A stretch of DNA of 64,000 nucleotides from Devosia rhodophyticola (lineage in GTDB: Bacteria; Pseudomonadota; Alphaproteobacteria; Rhizobiales; Devosiaceae): positions 1,364,001-1,428,000 of the forward strand of contig NZ_CP118247.1 of NCBI RefSeq assembly GCF_028816475.1, given 5' to 3'. Below, in pieces: positions 9,534-16,782 of the stretch. The position numbers were made by a program, and so were the translations under genes. Under the pieces are notes generated by a model. That model worked only from the letters and a program-made list of their open reading frames with translations, was not told the DNA's origin and did no database searches. Within the stretch, counting starts at the first letter, position 1. Each line of letters starts with the position of its first letter.

Positions 9534-9712
9534 CTACCCGCAACCCACAATCGCCCGACACTGGATCGGCGTCTGACAATTGCTAGTTGCTTGTCATTAA
9601 TATCCGCTAAAAGCCGGTCTTTTGAATTCTAGCGCACGATGGGAGCGGGGGCATAAGTTGGGCGACACTGATCATTTCTGCCGTCCAACAACGGTAACGT
9701 TCTTGCGCGGCG

Positions 9713-10348
9713 TTATCCGCGAGGCTGCGGCACAATGCGCATATAGGGTTTTGGCTCTTTCCAGCCATTTGGATATTTGGCCTTGGCTGCGTCATTGTCG
9801 ACGGTTCCGGCGATGATGACATCCTCACCGTTTTTCCAATTAACGGGCGTTGCCACCGCGTGGTTGGCAGTCAGTTGCAAGCTGTCAATGACCCGCAGCA
9901 CTTCATCAAAATTGCGCCCGGTGGAGGCAGGATATTCAATCTTGAGTTTGACCTTCTTGTCCGGCCCGATGACAAAAACCGACCGCACCGTCAGCGTGTT
10001 GTCGGCATTGGGATGGATCATGTCATATTTGCGCGCAACCTCGCCCTCGGTATCGGCCAAGAGCGGGAAGTTCAGGGCCGTGCCCTGGGTTTCCTCAATG
10101 TCCTTGGCCCAACCGGCGTGGTCTTCGAGTTTGTCGACGGACAGGCCCAATACCTTGACACCGCGCCTGTCAAATTCTGGCTTCAGTTTGGCGGTATAAC
10201 CCAATTCGGTCGTGCAGACCGGGGTATAGTTCTTGGGGTGCGAAAACAGCACCGCCCAGGAACCATCGATATAATCGTGAAAATGTATGCGCCCTTCGGT
10301 TGATTCAATATCGAAATCGGGGGCTGTGTCGCCAATCAGAATTGCCAT
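9713..10348 (-). CDS. 1-Cys peroxiredoxin (Prx6 type)
   Basis: A 211-residue AhpC/TSA-family protein. It has the peroxidatic motif PVCTTE with Cys45 after FSHPKNYT, which is the Prx6 signature. No other cysteine occurs in the protein, so no resolving cysteine exists and the enzyme must be reduced by an external thiol or ascorbate. The C-terminal extension, with TPVNWKNGEDVIIAG and the PxPYxR end, is the dimer-forming domain usual for this class and gives the normal family length of about 210-220. It would reduce hydrogen peroxide and organic hydroperoxides in the cytoplasm. The gene has about 170 bp of noncoding DNA on each side and is probably monocistronic. No OxyR site was identified. Confidence 0.93.
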   Translation of the reverse strand: MAILIGDTAPDFDIESTEGRIHFHDYIDGSWAVLFSHPKNYTPVCTTELGYTAKLKPEFDRRGVKVLGLSVDKLEDHAGWAKDIEETQGTALNFPLLADTEGEVARKYDMIHPNADNTLTVRSVFVIGPDKKVKLKIEYPASTGRNFDEVLRVIDSLQLTANHAVATPVNWKNGEDVIIAGTVDNDAAKAKYPNGWKEPKPYMRIVPQPRG

Positions 10349-10515
10349 TGCTTACTCCTTGCTGCCCCGCGCACGGGGCTCCTTATAAATTTAAGAATAT
10401 CGTACCCTTAATGGGCAATCATAGCGGCATTGTGAAGAATATTTTCGGGCATTGGCGTCACATTGTATCATTCTGTTCCGGATTCAGCGTCAATTTCGAA
10501 AACGGCCCGAATGTG

Positions 10516-11019
10516 TTAGTTCGTTGCTGGCTGAGGCGGACCATCGGTCCAGGAAACATCGGCGCCGTTGAGGGGCACCACCGAAAGCGACATTTTGCCG
10601 GAGCCCTGCTGGATTTCGCGGGCATGAGCCAAATAAATGATCGCGTTATTTTGGGCGTCATAGATGCGTGAAACGCGCAGCGATTTCCAGATCAGCGACC
10701 GGCCCTCGCGGAATATTTCCTCACCGCCCGAACTCAGGGAAATGTCTCCAATGGTGATTGGCCCCATGGCCGAACAATCAAGCGCCGAATAGGAAGGATC
10801 TTCAAACCAGTTTCCCTGTTGCAGTCGGTCAATAAAGCTGCGGTTGAAATAGGCCAGATGGCAGACGACGCCCGAAACTTCGGGATCGGCCACCGCGTCA
10901 ATGGCAATGTCGTTGCCGGTCCAGTCAACGCCAACGCTCGCCACTTCGCGCTTGTCTGAACAGGCTGCAAGAACGAGAGCCAACCCAATGCCGACCACAA
11001 TGACGGAAATTCGTTTCAT
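10516..11019 (-). CDS. creA: CreA family lipoprotein-like protein
   Basis: A 167-residue exported protein matching the CreA family. The aligned blocks are VxSVGVDW, AVADPEVSGVVCHLAYF, SALDCSAMGPITIGD, FREGRSLIWKSLRVSRIYD and NAIIYLAHARE, in the same order as E. coli CreA. The N-terminus has a signal peptide ending in the lipobox-like LVLAAC, so it is probably an inner- or outer-membrane lipoprotein. The E. coli homologue is usually periplasmic, which makes the lipobox notable. Two further cysteines, in VVCHL and LDCSA, could pair. The molecular function of CreA is not known. It stands upstream of the peroxiredoxin on the same strand, 168 bp away. Confidence 0.85.
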   Translation of the reverse strand: MKRISVIVVGIGLALVLAACSDKREVASVGVDWTGNDIAIDAVADPEVSGVVCHLAYFNRSFIDRLQQGNWFEDPSYSALDCSAMGPITIGDISLSSGGEEIFREGRSLIWKSLRVSRIYDAQNNAIIYLAHAREIQQGSGKMSLSVVPLNGADVSWTDGPPQPATN

Positions 11020-11085
11020 GCCCTCAACTCCGAATGGCGCTATTTGTCGTGATGCATGTGGTGGGCAATATCTCGAGGTACAAGG

Positions 11086-11898
11086 TTAGCTCCTGTTGCG
11101 GGCCATGTGTCGTTCGAGCAGGCGCACCAGCAGCGACAGGGAAATGGTCATGGTGAGATAAAGGAACGCCACGACATTGTAGGTTTCGAAAAATTTGAAA
11201 TTGCTAGAGGAATAGACTTTACCCAGCTGGGTGATGTCCTGCACGCCCAATGCCGACACCAGCGCAGAATCCTTGATCATGGAGACGAAATCATTGCCCA
11301 GCGGGGGCAGGATGGTGCGCAGGGCTTGTGGTGCGATGACATGGCGAAAGGTGCGCCATGGCGACAGGCCCAGCGCTCGGGCCGCCTCGGCCTGTCCTTG
11401 GTGGACCGCCTCAATGCCGGCGCGGAAAATTTCGGCGATGAAGGCGGAGTAGGCGATGGTCAGCGCAAAGATTGCTCGCCAAGTGAAATCGAAACTGCGG
11501 ATGGTCAATTTGGGTAGCAGGCCCCAACCCACAAGAGGCGAAATCAGCCAGTTTGCCGCGTCGACCATGGCGGGGGCACCGACGAAGGCGATGTAAAACA
11601 GCGCTACCAGAATTGGGATGCCACGGATGACTTCGATGTAGAATGTGGCGGTTTGGACCAGTATCTGGTAGCGGGATGTTCGGGCCAGGGCAACGAGCAG
11701 GCCCAGGACCATGGCGAGAAAGAACGCGACCATGGCGACCCACAGCGTGGTGAGCATGCCTTTGACCAGTATCGAGAAAATCTCGTTATAGCCCTGGTCA
11801 GCGACGACTGCCCAGAGGATGAGCAGGCCGAGGAGCGCGATGGCGGCAAGCCACCACGGGAAGTGTCTTGCATCAGGTTTGGGATTGGGTTGCGACAT
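11086..11898 (-). CDS. Polar amino acid ABC transporter permease
   Basis: A 270-residue inner-membrane permease of the HisM/GlnP family. It has an N-terminal extra hydrophobic segment (LAAIALLGLLILWAVVA), then the usual transmembrane bundle. The family EAA-type loop is clear: EAARALGLSPWRTFRHVIAPQALR-type, with ALGLSPW and PPLGNDFVSMIKDSAL. The stretch RGIPILVALFYI is typical of polar amino acid permeases. It lies 41 bp downstream of the binding protein gene, so the two are an operon. A single permease gene here may homodimerise. No ATPase gene of this transporter is nearby, so it must be supplied from elsewhere. Confidence 0.9.
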   Translation of the reverse strand: MSQPNPKPDARHFPWWLAAIALLGLLILWAVVADQGYNEIFSILVKGMLTTLWVAMVAFFLAMVLGLLVALARTSRYQILVQTATFYIEVIRGIPILVALFYIAFVGAPAMVDAANWLISPLVGWGLLPKLTIRSFDFTWRAIFALTIAYSAFIAEIFRAGIEAVHQGQAEAARALGLSPWRTFRHVIAPQALRTILPPLGNDFVSMIKDSALVSALGVQDITQLGKVYSSSNFKFFETYNVVAFLYLTMTISLSLLVRLLERHMARNRS

Positions 11899-11939
11899 GG
11901 CAAATGACCGTGCACCGGGGATGCACGGTCAAACCTGAC

Positions 11940-12734
11940 TTATTGGTCAGCGCCGTATTCGAAGAACCATTTGTTGATCATTTTATCGAGTGTGCCGTCG
12001 CCCTTCATCTGTGACAGCGCGTCGTTGAAGGGGTCAACCAGATCCGACTTTGGTGTCAGGATGAAACCCAGCGGCTCGGATTTGATCGGCTCACCAACGA
12101 TTTTGAAGGCGCCGGGATCGGCGCCAATATAGCCCGCCGCCGCTGCCTGATCGGCAATCACCGCATCGACATCGCCACTCTTGAGGGCCTGAACGGAAGC
12201 GCCAAAAGTGTCAAAAAGCTTGATGCGCGGATTGGCTTCGTCGCCATCGAGCACGTCATAGACGGCCGTGTAAAAGGCCGAGGTGCCCGACTGGGCGCCA
12301 AACAGCAAATCGGGATGTTCGGCAAAGCTGGCGGTATCCTTGATCCGATCCTCGTCAGCCCGCACGAGGAACGATTGATCGACGGTGATGAACGGTTGGG
12401 TAAAGTTGACCTGCTCGGCACGTTCGGCATTGATGGTAATGCCGTCGGCACCGATGTCGTACTGGCCGGTGCGCACCGCCTCGATCATGACGTCCCAGGC
12501 CGAAAGGTTCCATTCAACCCTGGCGTTGAGCCGTTTGGCCGCCTCGTTGATCACGTCATATTCCAGTCCTATCCCGGTGCCGGTTTTGTCGGCGAAGTTC
12601 AGGGGGTAGTAAGCATTTTCGGTGACCGCGTGAATGGTCCGGCCGTCCAGATCAGGCAGCGCTTGCGCCAGAGAAGGAACGGCCAGTGCCAGGGCCAGCA
12701 CTGGCACAGCAAGAGTGGTAAGCAGGATTTTCAT
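11940..12734 (-). CDS. Amino acid ABC transporter substrate-binding protein
   Basis: A 264-residue periplasmic solute-binding protein of family 3. The signal peptide is MKILLTTLAVPVLALALAVP followed by SLAQA. Mature features are TGIGLEYDVINEAAKRL, FTQPFITVDQSFLV and the hinge-lobe stretch DAVIADQAAAAGYI. I chose the ATG at 12734 because an AGGAGA ribosome site stands 8-14 bases ahead and the signal peptide begins there. A longer frame starting at 12773 adds only a non-secretory leader. It delivers a polar amino acid or related compound to the permease encoded just downstream. Confidence 0.92.
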   Translation of the reverse strand: MKILLTTLAVPVLALALAVPSLAQALPDLDGRTIHAVTENAYYPLNFADKTGTGIGLEYDVINEAAKRLNARVEWNLSAWDVMIEAVRTGQYDIGADGITINAERAEQVNFTQPFITVDQSFLVRADEDRIKDTASFAEHPDLLFGAQSGTSAFYTAVYDVLDGDEANPRIKLFDTFGASVQALKSGDVDAVIADQAAAAGYIGADPGAFKIVGEPIKSEPLGFILTPKSDLVDPFNDALSQMKGDGTLDKMINKWFFEYGADQ

Positions 12735-12782
12735 GAGGCAGCAGTCTCCTGTGTCAACGATATGGCGTGACATTAGCCGGGA

Positions 12783-13151
12783 TCAGGCCTCGTCGACAAC
12801 ATCTGCTGCCGGGCCATTTTTCTGGACCGAGGCGATGCAGTTCTTGGAGCTGGATTTTGACTTGTAGGTTTCCGAACGCACTAGTGGTTCACCATTGGCG
12901 GCAACGAAGCGCACAAAAGTCTGGCCGTCCTTGGAAGCGGCGATTTCGAAGCGGTAGCCCTTGCCTTCTTCGCCAGCAGTCTGGTCGACAATGGCGGCGC
13001 CCGGCGCATTTTTCTTGATTGACTCGATGCAGTTCTTGGCGCTGGCCTTGGATTTGTAGGTTTCGGACCAAACCAGGGTTTCGGCATTGTAGACGAACTT
13101 GGCGACAAACTCGCCGTTCTTGGCGGTGGTGATCTTGAATTTATGGGCCAT
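12783..13151 (-). CDS. YegP family protein (DUF1508), two repeats
   Basis: A 122-residue protein made of two tandem copies of the YegP/DUF1508 domain, residues 1-60 and 61-122. Each copy has the pattern FKITTAKNGEF or FEIAASKDGQTF, then SETYKSKxSxKNCIxSxxKN and a closing A-ADVVD-like strand. The duplicated SETYKSK and KNCI blocks make the repeat obvious. Members are small cytoplasmic proteins of unknown role, common in proteobacteria and sometimes linked to stress. It lies between the amino acid transporter genes and the cyclic-nucleotide-binding-fold gene on the same strand, with gaps near 50 and 105 bp, so it may have its own promoter. Confidence 0.92.
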   Translation of the reverse strand: MAHKFKITTAKNGEFVAKFVYNAETLVWSETYKSKASAKNCIESIKKNAPGAAIVDQTAGEEGKGYRFEIAASKDGQTFVRFVAANGEPLVRSETYKSKSSSKNCIASVQKNGPAADVVDEA

Positions 13152-13255
13152 AGCGCAAGGTGCTCCTCAAGTAGTTATTGGCGATTCTTTGTGTCGTGGG
13201 ACACCAAGACTAGCAACGATCACAAAAATTGAAAGCGTTTGCTGAGGCGCGGGCG

Positions 13256-13708
13256 TCATTTGTTGTTATCGGACTGGGGTTCAACGAGCCGGGCGAGGAT
13301 TTGATCGACCAGATCAAGGTCCTGACGTTTGCCAGCGGCTTGTTGCTGCAGGTCGACGAGGTAGGAGGTAGTGTAATAGAGCCGCCGCGCCAGCATGGTG
13401 GCGATGTGCAGGGCAAATTCGGGGCGCTGGTCAAGAAAGGTCAGCGCGTCGGGGATCTGGTAGGCGCGCACATCCGAGAGCGCCTTGACGGTGGCCGAAT
13501 GGGGCATGTCGAGCAAAACGCTCATTTCGCCGAAGAACGAGCCGGGCTCGTCGATGTGGGTGACCTGGGTTCTTTCACGGATCACCTCGATCTGACCTTC
13601 GATCAGTATATAAAGACGCCCCAGCCGTTCGCCCTCAGGCAGGATCACCTGCCCTGGCTTGAAATCGGTAATTTCCAGATCCTGACAATAATCAAGGATA
13701 TCGGCCAT
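13256..13708 (-). CDS. Cyclic-nucleotide-binding-fold protein with altered phosphate cassette
   Basis: A 150-residue protein consisting almost entirely of a CAP-type cyclic nucleotide-binding beta-roll, followed by a helical C-terminus ending in SDNNK. The core reads EGERLGRLYILIEGQIEVI, then PGSFFGEMSVLLDMPHSATV. In nucleotide-binding members the phosphate-binding cassette has an Arg before the S/A-A-T; here it is His, so binding of cAMP or cGMP is doubtful. No DNA-binding helix-turn-helix is present, so it is not a CRP-type transcription factor. The start at 13708 has a GGAGGG ribosome site 6 bases ahead, better than a frame opening at 13747. Confidence 0.82.
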   Translation of the reverse strand: MADILDYCQDLEITDFKPGQVILPEGERLGRLYILIEGQIEVIRERTQVTHIDEPGSFFGEMSVLLDMPHSATVKALSDVRAYQIPDALTFLDQRPEFALHIATMLARRLYYTTSYLVDLQQQAAGKRQDLDLVDQILARLVEPQSDNNK

Positions 13709-13765
13709 CAGTGCCCTCCATAAATGTGCACTGGTTATATCGTGCAATCATGACGGGTCAAAGCA

Positions 13766-13792
13766 AAGCCGCCCGCGATGCGCGGGCGGCTT
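13766..13792 (-). terminator. Rho-independent terminator-like hairpin after the DUF1236 gene
   Basis: A perfect 12-bp inverted repeat with a 3-base loop: AAGCCGCCCGCG, ATG, CGCGGGCGGCTT. It begins 18 bases downstream of the stop of the DUF1236 gene on the minus strand. The tract that follows on that strand, TTTGCTTTGACC, is T-rich but not a pure run, so the terminator may be partial. Confidence 0.7.
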
Positions 13793-13810
13793 CGATCACC
13801 GGGAGTGTGA

Positions 13811-14431
13811 TTATTTGATCCAGACGACGGCGCGGCTGGAATTTTCAACCAGCACCGGGCGGTCATTGATATAGGCGTAGCTGTAGGTGCGATCATCGGG
13901 GACGGCGGTCAGCTGCACATCGGCAGGGACCTGGTAACCGACGACAATGTCACCATTGACGTTGACCGTGCCAACCGGATTGTTGACAACGAAATCAGCC
14001 GTTGCCTGCGGCACGAGATAGCCGGGCGACTGGACCAGCGCGCGACTCTGCATGTCCACGATCCAGACGCGGTCATTGGCATAGACATAGCCATATTGCG
14101 CATCGCCTTCGACCGGATGAATGGTCACATCGGCGGGCAGAGTCGCGCCGATATCCACGCTACCATCAATATAGATGGGCTCAACCGGATGGGTGCCGGC
14201 ATACTCAACCGTGGTTGCGGCAACGCCTGCTTCAGCGCCAAGCGTAGCGCCAGCAAAGCCGCCGACAACGGCACCGATAGGACCGCCGAGAACAAAGCCG
14301 AGAGCTGCCCCGCCTGTACCACCGGCGGTAGCGCCGACAGCGGCGTTGGCATCGGTCGTGGTTTGAGCAAATGCAGGCGTCATTGCCCCTAGCGAAAGGA
14401 CGGCGACGGTTGCCAAAAGAATGTTCTTCAT
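13811..14431 (-). CDS. Exported DUF1236 protein with glycine-zipper segment
   Basis: A 206-residue secreted protein. The start at 14431 gives a clean signal peptide, MKNILLATVAVLSLGAMTPA then FAQ. After it comes a glycine-zipper stretch (residues about 32-60, GGTGGAALGFVLGG and GGFAGATLGAEAG), which in other proteins inserts into or associates with membranes. The C-terminal part holds two DUF1236-type units, each with the pattern Y-x-Y-x-Y/NDRxxxV: YGYVYANDRVWIVD and YSYAYINDRPVLVE. DUF1236 proteins are typical of Rhizobiales and have no known function. The gene is followed by a strong hairpin and preceded by about 420 bp without a gene. Confidence 0.8.
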   Translation of the reverse strand: MKNILLATVAVLSLGAMTPAFAQTTTDANAAVGATAGGTGGAALGFVLGGPIGAVVGGFAGATLGAEAGVAATTVEYAGTHPVEPIYIDGSVDIGATLPADVTIHPVEGDAQYGYVYANDRVWIVDMQSRALVQSPGYLVPQATADFVVNNPVGTVNVNGDIVVGYQVPADVQLTAVPDDRTYSYAYINDRPVLVENSSRAVVWIK

Positions 14432-14852
14432 GGTTCTAGTTCCTTGTTTTGAGTGATTAATTCCCACTCGATTTTACGGAGGCACCTTGACTTGACAGGC
14501 GCCTTGCCACCCCGTGCCAATCAACGAGGCAGGTGGAGGCCGGTTCCTGAAAAGTTCGGCGCTGGAACCAATTGTGATAATTTGGCCACGCCAATTGCCC
14601 GACTGGCCAAAAAGCCATCGGGGAACAAGCAGACGGGCCCCGAGGCGGCTGACGCCTCGATGATTTGTTTTGTGTGAGACGCAAGTGCCTCGGGGCGCCG
14701 GGCTTTCTGGACTGCGGAGCGCTGCATGGGCCTGGCTGGCAGGCCGACATCCGTCACGCGGACCCAGGCGGAAAACGACTTCCGCCCTCCCGGCTGTCCT
14801 GCGCGCGGTTGGTCGTTGCAACTCCGTCCGGGCCCGCAGGATGGTTTTGAGT
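14432..14852. other. Intergenic region, about 420 bp, no gene supported
   Basis: The stretch separates the DUF1236 gene from a hypothetical gene, both on the minus strand, and should hold the promoter of the DUF1236 gene. Open frames here on both strands show no recognisable protein features. A 7-bp hairpin, CGAGGCG-GCTGA-CGCCTCG at 14641-14659, is followed on the plus strand by a T-rich tract. It cannot be tied to any gene on that strand. Confidence 0.5.
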
Positions 14853-15371
14853 TTACAGCGGGTTTTGGCTGGGGGGATAAGTTCTGGCCATAAGGGTTGG
14901 CGTGCGGTCCGCCAATATCTTTTCAATGCGCCGCGCCAGCTTGGCGCGCAGGCGGGCGGTATCATCCTTTGCCGGCGCGGGTGGTGGTGGCGGCAGTTGC
15001 GGCCTGAGGCGCTGCACCGGCAAAAATCCATTGTCGCCCAGGTGCCAGACGTAGCAATTATGCTGACCATCATAACTGGTGCAGCGCGCTTCATATGCCA
15101 CCAGCCCCGCCAGCGCCTGCCCCAACTGGGCCGCCAGCGCGCCATAGACAGGTGCGGCCACCGGCAGAGCGCGCCCGGGCGAGCGCACCAGAAACGGGCG
15201 ACAATCAAACAACAAGCCTTCGGCGACCATCCGCACCCCTTCAGGCACCTCGGCCCCCGGCCGACGCGCCGCTGCCGCCTCGGCCTGTTTGGTCAGGCTC
15301 GTCAATCGCAAAAAGATCGCCTCATGGCGCTGGGCGGCGGGGCGCGTGATTTTGATTATTTTGTCGGGCAT
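14853..15371 (-). CDS. Hypothetical protein, Pro-rich segment
   Basis: A 172-residue protein I do not recognise. The N-terminus is basic and helical (MPDKIIKITRPAAQRHEAI). The middle contains LLFDCRPFLVRSPGRALPV and a Cys pair in ARCTSYDGQHNCYVWHLGDNGF, followed by a proline run (PQLPPPPPAP) and a basic helical tail with KLARRIEKILADRTP. The ATG at 15371 has AGGAGA at a good distance (6 bases). No signal peptide or membrane segment is seen. Frames on the opposite strand are as long, but have no ribosome site. Function unknown; the start signal and the ordered Cys/Trp/Asp-Gly block are the reasons for calling it a gene. Confidence 0.6.
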   Translation of the reverse strand: MPDKIIKITRPAAQRHEAIFLRLTSLTKQAEAAAARRPGAEVPEGVRMVAEGLLFDCRPFLVRSPGRALPVAAPVYGALAAQLGQALAGLVAYEARCTSYDGQHNCYVWHLGDNGFLPVQRLRPQLPPPPPAPAKDDTARLRAKLARRIEKILADRTPTLMARTYPPSQNPL

Positions 15372-15473
15372 GGGGTTTCTCCTGCATGAATTTATTGCGT
15401 CAGGAGAGAGTAGGCCGGGTGGGTGAGGGCGGGGATTATGTTCCCATACACCTGGGACGCTCGTGGCGGCATG

Positions 15474-15507
15474 TCACGATGGGCCCCGGGTCAAGCCCGG
15501 GGTGACA
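15474..15507. repeat. 34-bp palindromic intergenic repeat, copy 1
   Basis: Copy 1 of a 34-base sequence that recurs without change at 16650-16683 in the same orientation. The core is a hairpin, CCCCGGG-TCAAG-CCCGGGG, inside an outer TGTCA/TGACA pair. Similarity extends a few bases further on both sides (GGCGGCAT before, GCGGTGG after). It resembles the short GC-rich palindromes scattered through alphaproteobacterial intergenic DNA. Confidence 0.85.
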
Positions 15508-15645
15508 CGCGGTGGAGTAGGGTGGTTTTGGGTGATATTTGTAGTTTGGGGGGACTTCTGATCAACAGACCTTGCCATATCGATCTGCCGTGACAGATAA
15601 TTCGTGTCTAATATTTAGATACCAAATCGTTGCAGAGCCAACCTT

Positions 15646-16557
15646 ATGAGTTTCGGCATTTTCATTCACCGAGCGGATTCGATCTACAATGATAGTCCGG
15701 CTGAGCGCTATCAGTTTCCGAAGCGATATCTGAAAGCCGCAAAGTCCTGCGTTGGCGATTGGATCGTTTACTATGAGCCAACAAAGGTCCTGGGCACCAA
15801 GGGCTATTATGCCGTGGCACAAATCGCGGAAATTGTCCGTGATGAAAGTGCGCACGATATGTATCTGGCGTACGTTAAACCCGGTAGCTACCTTGAGTTC
15901 GCCAATCCCGTTCCCTTCAATCTGGACGATGGATTGGCCGAGACGGGCCTTCTAAATGCCAATGGGCAAATATCAGGACTCAGGCAATCTGCCGTTCGGC
16001 CATTGTCCGCACGAGATTTCAATCGCATCGTTGGCATCGGTCTGGCAGATATCGACGTATTCCTGCCGCGTGTAGATGATGTTGAGCACAGCGAGCCGCT
16101 GCGCTCAGAGTTCGACGACGAGCAGGCACCATTTGAGTATGAACAAGAACGGGTGCGTCATACGGCGCTGACATCGCGGGTTGTGCGGGATAAAGTGTTT
16201 CGGCGGGTAATACTGCGGGCCTATGACGAACGATGTGCAGTGACCGGGCTAAAATTGATCAATGGCGGCGGACGTGCTGAAGTTGAAGCAGCCCATATTC
16301 GCCCGGTGGAGGCCAATGGTCCGGATATCGTCAATAATGGCATGGCCTTGTCAGGCACCGCCCATTGGATGTTCGATCGCGGCTTGATAGGCTTGGCTGA
16401 CAATCAGGAAATAATGATCTCCCGTCACGTCAACGACCGTGACGGCGTTGAAAGTATGATCAACACAACGGGGAGGTTGATTGGGCCACTCAAGGCACGC
16501 GATGGACCACACCCAGCGTTTTTGGCATGGCACCGCGATAATTGCTTCAAGCACTGA
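15646..16557 (+). CDS. HNH endonuclease with N-terminal PUA-like domain
   Basis: A 303-residue protein. Residues about 205-275 form an HNH nuclease: CAVTGLKL, then EAAHIRPVEANGPDIVNNGMALSG, then HWMFDRGLIGL, giving the H, N and H of the motif and the Cys of a structural pair. This is the HNH_2 type found in restriction-like nucleases. The N-terminal 130 residues (RYQFPKRYLKAAKSCVGDWIVYYEP and GTKGYYAVAQI) look like a small beta-barrel of the PUA/EVE/ASCH kind, which often reads modified bases; that assignment is tentative. No methyltransferase is adjacent, so a modification-dependent (type IV-like) nuclease is possible. The gene is alone, lies on the opposite strand to its neighbours and is flanked by two identical palindromic repeats. 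Confidence 0.75.
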   Translation: MSFGIFIHRADSIYNDSPAERYQFPKRYLKAAKSCVGDWIVYYEPTKVLGTKGYYAVAQIAEIVRDESAHDMYLAYVKPGSYLEFANPVPFNLDDGLAETGLLNANGQISGLRQSAVRPLSARDFNRIVGIGLADIDVFLPRVDDVEHSEPLRSEFDDEQAPFEYEQERVRHTALTSRVVRDKVFRRVILRAYDERCAVTGLKLINGGGRAEVEAAHIRPVEANGPDIVNNGMALSGTAHWMFDRGLIGLADNQEIMISRHVNDRDGVESMINTTGRLIGPLKARDGPHPAFLAWHRDNCFKH

Positions 16558-16649
16558 GTTTTGGTGGACCGGCCCACGGGGCACGCGGGGATCCATTGCG
16601 AGGTTTCGGTTTGATTCCGGATGACGCGTTTTGCGCCGGTGGTGGCACT

Positions 16650-16683
16650 TCACGATGGGCCCCGGGTCAAGCCCGGGGTGACA
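16650..16683. repeat. 34-bp palindromic intergenic repeat, copy 2
   Basis: Identical over 34 bases to the copy at 15474-15507 and in the same orientation, 1176 bp away. It lies about 100 bases after the lepA stop on the minus strand and 93 bases after the HNH gene on the plus strand. The core stem CCCCGGG/CCCGGGG could act as a transcript 3' end for either. Confidence 0.85.
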
Positions 16684-16782
16684 TGCGGTGGGTGGGGAAG
16701 TGCGCGGCTGATCCAAAAAACCCGGGACAATGTGGGGCCGGCGCTGGGCGTGACGTTCTAGTTGCGTCCCCAAAAACCAAAA

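Noticed and set aside
14641-14659. CGAGGCG-GCTGA-CGCCTCG hairpin
   Set aside because: Seven bp stem in intergenic DNA; no gene on the plus strand ends before it, so I did not call it a terminator.
14670-15389. 239-codon plus-strand frame opposite the hypothetical gene at 14853-15371
   Set aside because: It lacks a ribosome site; the minus-strand frame has AGGAGA before its ATG and ordered features.
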